A program made the translations under genes and the position numbers. From NCBI GenBank assembly GCA_030039815.1, contig JASHUW010000174.1:1-7735 (forward strand): a DNA stretch of 7,735 nt, in the 5' to 3' direction. Below the pieces are notes generated by a model. The model was not told where the DNA came from. It did not search any database and saw nothing but the letters and a program-made list of their open reading frames with translations. Below are positions 6,376-7,735 of the stretch, one piece after another. The first letter of the stretch is position 1; every line of letters starts with the position of its first letter. The DNA comes from Alphaproteobacteria bacterium. GTDB lineage: Bacteria > Pseudomonadota > Alphaproteobacteria > ATCC43930 > CGMCC-115725.

Positions 6376-6404
6376 GATCTAGCCAAATTGCGAATGCTTC
6401 GCAA
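6376..6404 (-). promoter_or_regulatory. bfd-bfr promoter with Fur/Mur-like palindromic operator
   Basis: A perfect 7-bp inverted repeat, TTGCGAA-TGC-TTCGCAA (plus strand, 6388-6404), lies 38 bp before the bfd start. On the minus strand its outer half supplies a -35-like TTGCGA (6404-6399), followed after 17 bp by TAGATC (6381-6376) as a -10, so a bound protein would block RNA polymerase. The symmetry and the TGCGAA/TTCGCA half-sites resemble Fur- or Mur-type operators of alphaproteobacteria. It does not look like the Irr element (TTTAGAA-type). Which regulator binds, and whether iron represses or induces, is inference. Confidence 0.6.
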
Positions 6405-6546
6405 CATCACTCCTAAGCGCACCAGCCATGCCGTGAACGAGGGGGTCATCCATGCCGGATCGGCGTCTCGCGCGCCGCGCCGCCAGCGGCTATTCTGAGC
6501 AGCAGCACGCCTCGTCCCCAACGATCAAACAGGAGGAGAACCGCCG

Positions 6547-7104
6547 ATGGCCGAGACCCCCACTTTTGGCCGCTATGCCGAAATTCCCTATGACGAGATG
6601 ACCCCGGAGCAGAAGGAAGGCTACCACTCGCTATTGGAGACGCGCGGACGTCTTCCCGGCCCCAACAAGATTTACGTCCACAACCCGAAGCTGGTGAAGG
6701 TGATGGGGCCGCTCGGCGCCTATTTCCGCACCGGCTACTCGCTGTCGGAGCGCGAGCGCGAGATCGCGGTCATCATCACCAATGCGCATTTCCATTCGGC
6801 CTATCCGACCAATGCGCATGAGCGCGCCGGCAAGGCCGCGGGTCTGCCGGCCGACAAGGTCGAGGCCATGCTGGCCGGACGGACGACCTCGTTCGACGAC
6901 GAGCGCGAGCAGGTCGTCTACGAGATGGCGGTGACGCTGATCAATTCGCGCTGGGTGTCGAAGGGGCTGTACGACCGGGCGGTGAAGGCGCTCGGCCATG
7001 AAGGCATCACCGACGTCACCTGCCTGATGGGCTTCTATTCGAGCGTGTCGATGACGCTCGCCTTCTACGACGTGCCCGCCGGCGCCGAAGGCCTGGCGCG
7101 TTAA
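6547..7104 (+). CDS. Carboxymuconolactone decarboxylase / AhpD-fold family protein
   Basis: A 185-residue all-helical protein of the CMD/AhpD superfamily, which includes 4-carboxymuconolactone decarboxylase (protocatechuate pathway) and alkylhydroperoxidase AhpD. The core runs from about residue 45 to 175, with LSEREREIAVIITNAHFHS (65-83) and YPTNAHERAGKAAGL (86-100), the usual 'E-(x)n-H-(x)n-E/H' region. The redox CxxC of AhpD is absent; C159 is the only cysteine. A thiol peroxidase role is therefore unlikely, and a decarboxylase-like or uncharacterised activity fits better. AGGAGG about ten bases before the ATG gives a strong ribosome site. It is divergent from bfd, is transcribed alone and ends at a terminator. 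No other aromatic-pathway gene is nearby, so the substrate is unknown. The family call is firm; the function is not. Confidence 0.85.
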   Translation: MAETPTFGRYAEIPYDEMTPEQKEGYHSLLETRGRLPGPNKIYVHNPKLVKVMGPLGAYFRTGYSLSEREREIAVIITNAHFHSAYPTNAHERAGKAAGLPADKVEAMLAGRTTSFDDEREQVVYEMAVTLINSRWVSKGLYDRAVKALGHEGITDVTCLMGFYSSVSMTLAFYDVPAGAEGLAR

Positions 7105-7127
7105 CGAACTGGAAAGCCACACGCATG

Positions 7128-7156
7128 AAAGCCCAAGCAGGTACTGCTTGGGCTTT
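7128..7156 (+). terminator. Rho-independent-type terminator after the CMD-family gene
   Basis: A perfect 13-bp stem, AAAGCCCAAGCAG / CTGCTTGGGCTTT, with loop GTA starts 23 bp after the stop codon. The 3' arm ends in TTT followed by CTCC, so the T-run is short. The A-rich 5' side makes the element symmetric, so it might work on both strands. By stem strength it is the best terminator in the window. Confidence 0.8.
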
Positions 7157-7236
7157 CTCCTGAGATGCCCGAGGGGCTTGCAAGCAGAGGCCGATCCCGG
7201 GCGTCCGTACAGTCAATATAGAAGCCAAGCCGCGCG

Positions 7237-7509
7237 ATGCAACCCCGCTTCGTATACACGGTCGACTTCGAGGGAAAGCTCGAAAGCGCACTTTCGAAAG
7301 AGCGGCTCGACACCTATCGCGAAATCCTACCCGATGGCGCCAGCTTCATCGACGTGATCAGCATATACAACGCAAATACAGCGGTCAGCGAAGCGTTGAT
7401 GGGCTCGATCCAGATTATGGAGATATCTGTCCGCAACTCCATTCATCGACAGATCAGTACCAGGAAGCTCTATCTATGGTCCAAAGATAGAGGGTTCTTA
7501 TCGATTTAG
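7237..7509 (+). pseudogene. Abi-like protein, N-terminal fragment (truncated)
   Basis: A 90-residue ORF that resembles the N-terminal third of Abi-like (abortive-infection-related) proteins, which from memory run to 200 residues or more. The recognisable parts are LSKERLDTYREILPDGASF (about 19-37), IYNANTAVSEALMGSIQIME (about 43-62), and ISVRNSIHRQI (63-73), matching the family's 'ALRLYxWNxxLSxAL...LQxxExxLRNAxH' pattern, then W-x-K-D-R-G-F-L. The reading stops at TAG 7507, where the family continues, and the next gene on the opposite strand begins 15 bp later, so the rest is missing. GC over 7261-7500 is about 50% by my count, against 67% in a 60-bp sample of the CMD gene (6961-7020). This points to a transferred defence-type gene, now broken. 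No good promoter or ribosome site is seen upstream. The family match is from memory of the motif and is moderately certain. Confidence 0.55.
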
Positions 7510-7524
7510 CGGAGCCGCTCCCCG

Positions 7525-7735
7525 TCAGAGGGCGCTTTGCGGCGGGCAGCCGGCGCCAATGTCGACATATTCCTGTTCGACGATCGTGATGATCTCACGC
7601 GTCGGGTCTGCCACAGCGGAAACTCGGCCGGGAAGCTCGCCGCTGCAGCTCAGGATCTGGGTGACCGCACCGTCTTTCGCACGCAGCGGCAGGCGCAGGG
7701 TTTCGATCGCGGCGGCGCATCCCGAGAGCAGCTCG
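7525..7735 (-). CDS. C-terminal part of a PAS-like (PAS_5-type?) protein, partial
   Basis: An open frame enters from the right edge and stops at TGA (7525-7527); 69 residues are visible. The stretch LLSGCAAAIETLRLPLRAKD is followed by GAVTQILSCSGELPGR. The 'LPLR-x-x-DG-x-V-x-x-I-L' pattern is like the end of PAS_5 proteins, small PAS-fold proteins common in Rhodospirillales-type alphaproteobacteria. The tail ends IVEQEYVDIGAGCPPQSAL. Codon use is GC-rich like the backbone, unlike the neighbouring Abi fragment. The product name is tentative, since most of the protein is outside the window; the reading frame itself is well supported by composition and by its clean stop. Confidence 0.5.
   Translation of the reverse strand, partial: ELLSGCAAAIETLRLPLRAKDGAVTQILSCSGELPGRVSAVADPTREIITIVEQEYVDIGAGCPPQSAL

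Noticed and set aside
7508..7519. AGCGG-AG-CCGCT repeat after the PAS-like gene, as a terminator
   Set aside because: The loop is too small for the full stem, and no T-run follows on the minus strand.
1..7735. CRISPR arrays, tRNA or rRNA genes, insertion sequences
   Set aside because: I found no regularly spaced repeats, cloverleaf or rRNA-like segment, transposase ORF or terminal inverted repeats.

Overview
The window comes from a GC-rich alphaproteobacterium. The evidence is the split three-gene proton-translocating transhydrogenase (close in sequence to the Rhodospirillum rubrum type), an ECF sigma/anti-sigma pair of alphaproteobacterial style with a GGAAT...CGTT promoter, and a bfd-bfr pair with a TTGCGAA-type operator. 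Codon use is strongly GC-biased throughout, except in a short block near the right end. I cannot place the genus.

Layout. Positions 1-1732 (minus strand) hold a pntAA-pntAB-pntB operon, with pntB cut by the window edge. An intergenic gap of about 340 bp contains a candidate autoregulated ECF promoter at 1990-2014. Positions 2073-3444 (plus) encode an ECF sigma factor and a zinc-finger-free, single-pass membrane anti-sigma factor that overlaps it by 14 bp. Positions 3506-5608 (plus) encode an OmpR-type response regulator and a TctE/QseC-like histidine kinase, preceded by a perfect TATAAT. The kinase start is odd: a well-placed ATG with its own ribosome site opens a six-codon ORF that ends one base before the TTG that must otherwise start the kinase. 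Positions 5618-6350 (minus) carry bfr (bacterioferritin) and upstream bfd (its [2Fe-2S] ferredoxin partner), behind a 17-bp inverted repeat that overlaps a plausible promoter. Positions 6547-7104 (plus) encode a carboxymuconolactone decarboxylase/AhpD-fold protein without the CxxC pair, followed by a strong hairpin terminator. The right end has a lower-GC fragment of an Abi-like gene (7237-7509), then the C-terminal part of a PAS-like protein on the minus strand (7525 to the edge).

How it fits together. Transhydrogenase makes NADPH from the proton gradient; bfr/bfd stores and releases iron; the AhpD-fold protein may belong to redox or aromatic metabolism; the ECF pair and the two-component system are two separate envelope-sensing circuits. 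A shared redox/iron theme is an inference from neighbourhood only. Most of the window is ordinary chromosomal backbone. I found no clearly new multi-gene system. The points most worth checking are the kinase start, the ECF cassette, the bfd operator and the broken Abi-like gene.
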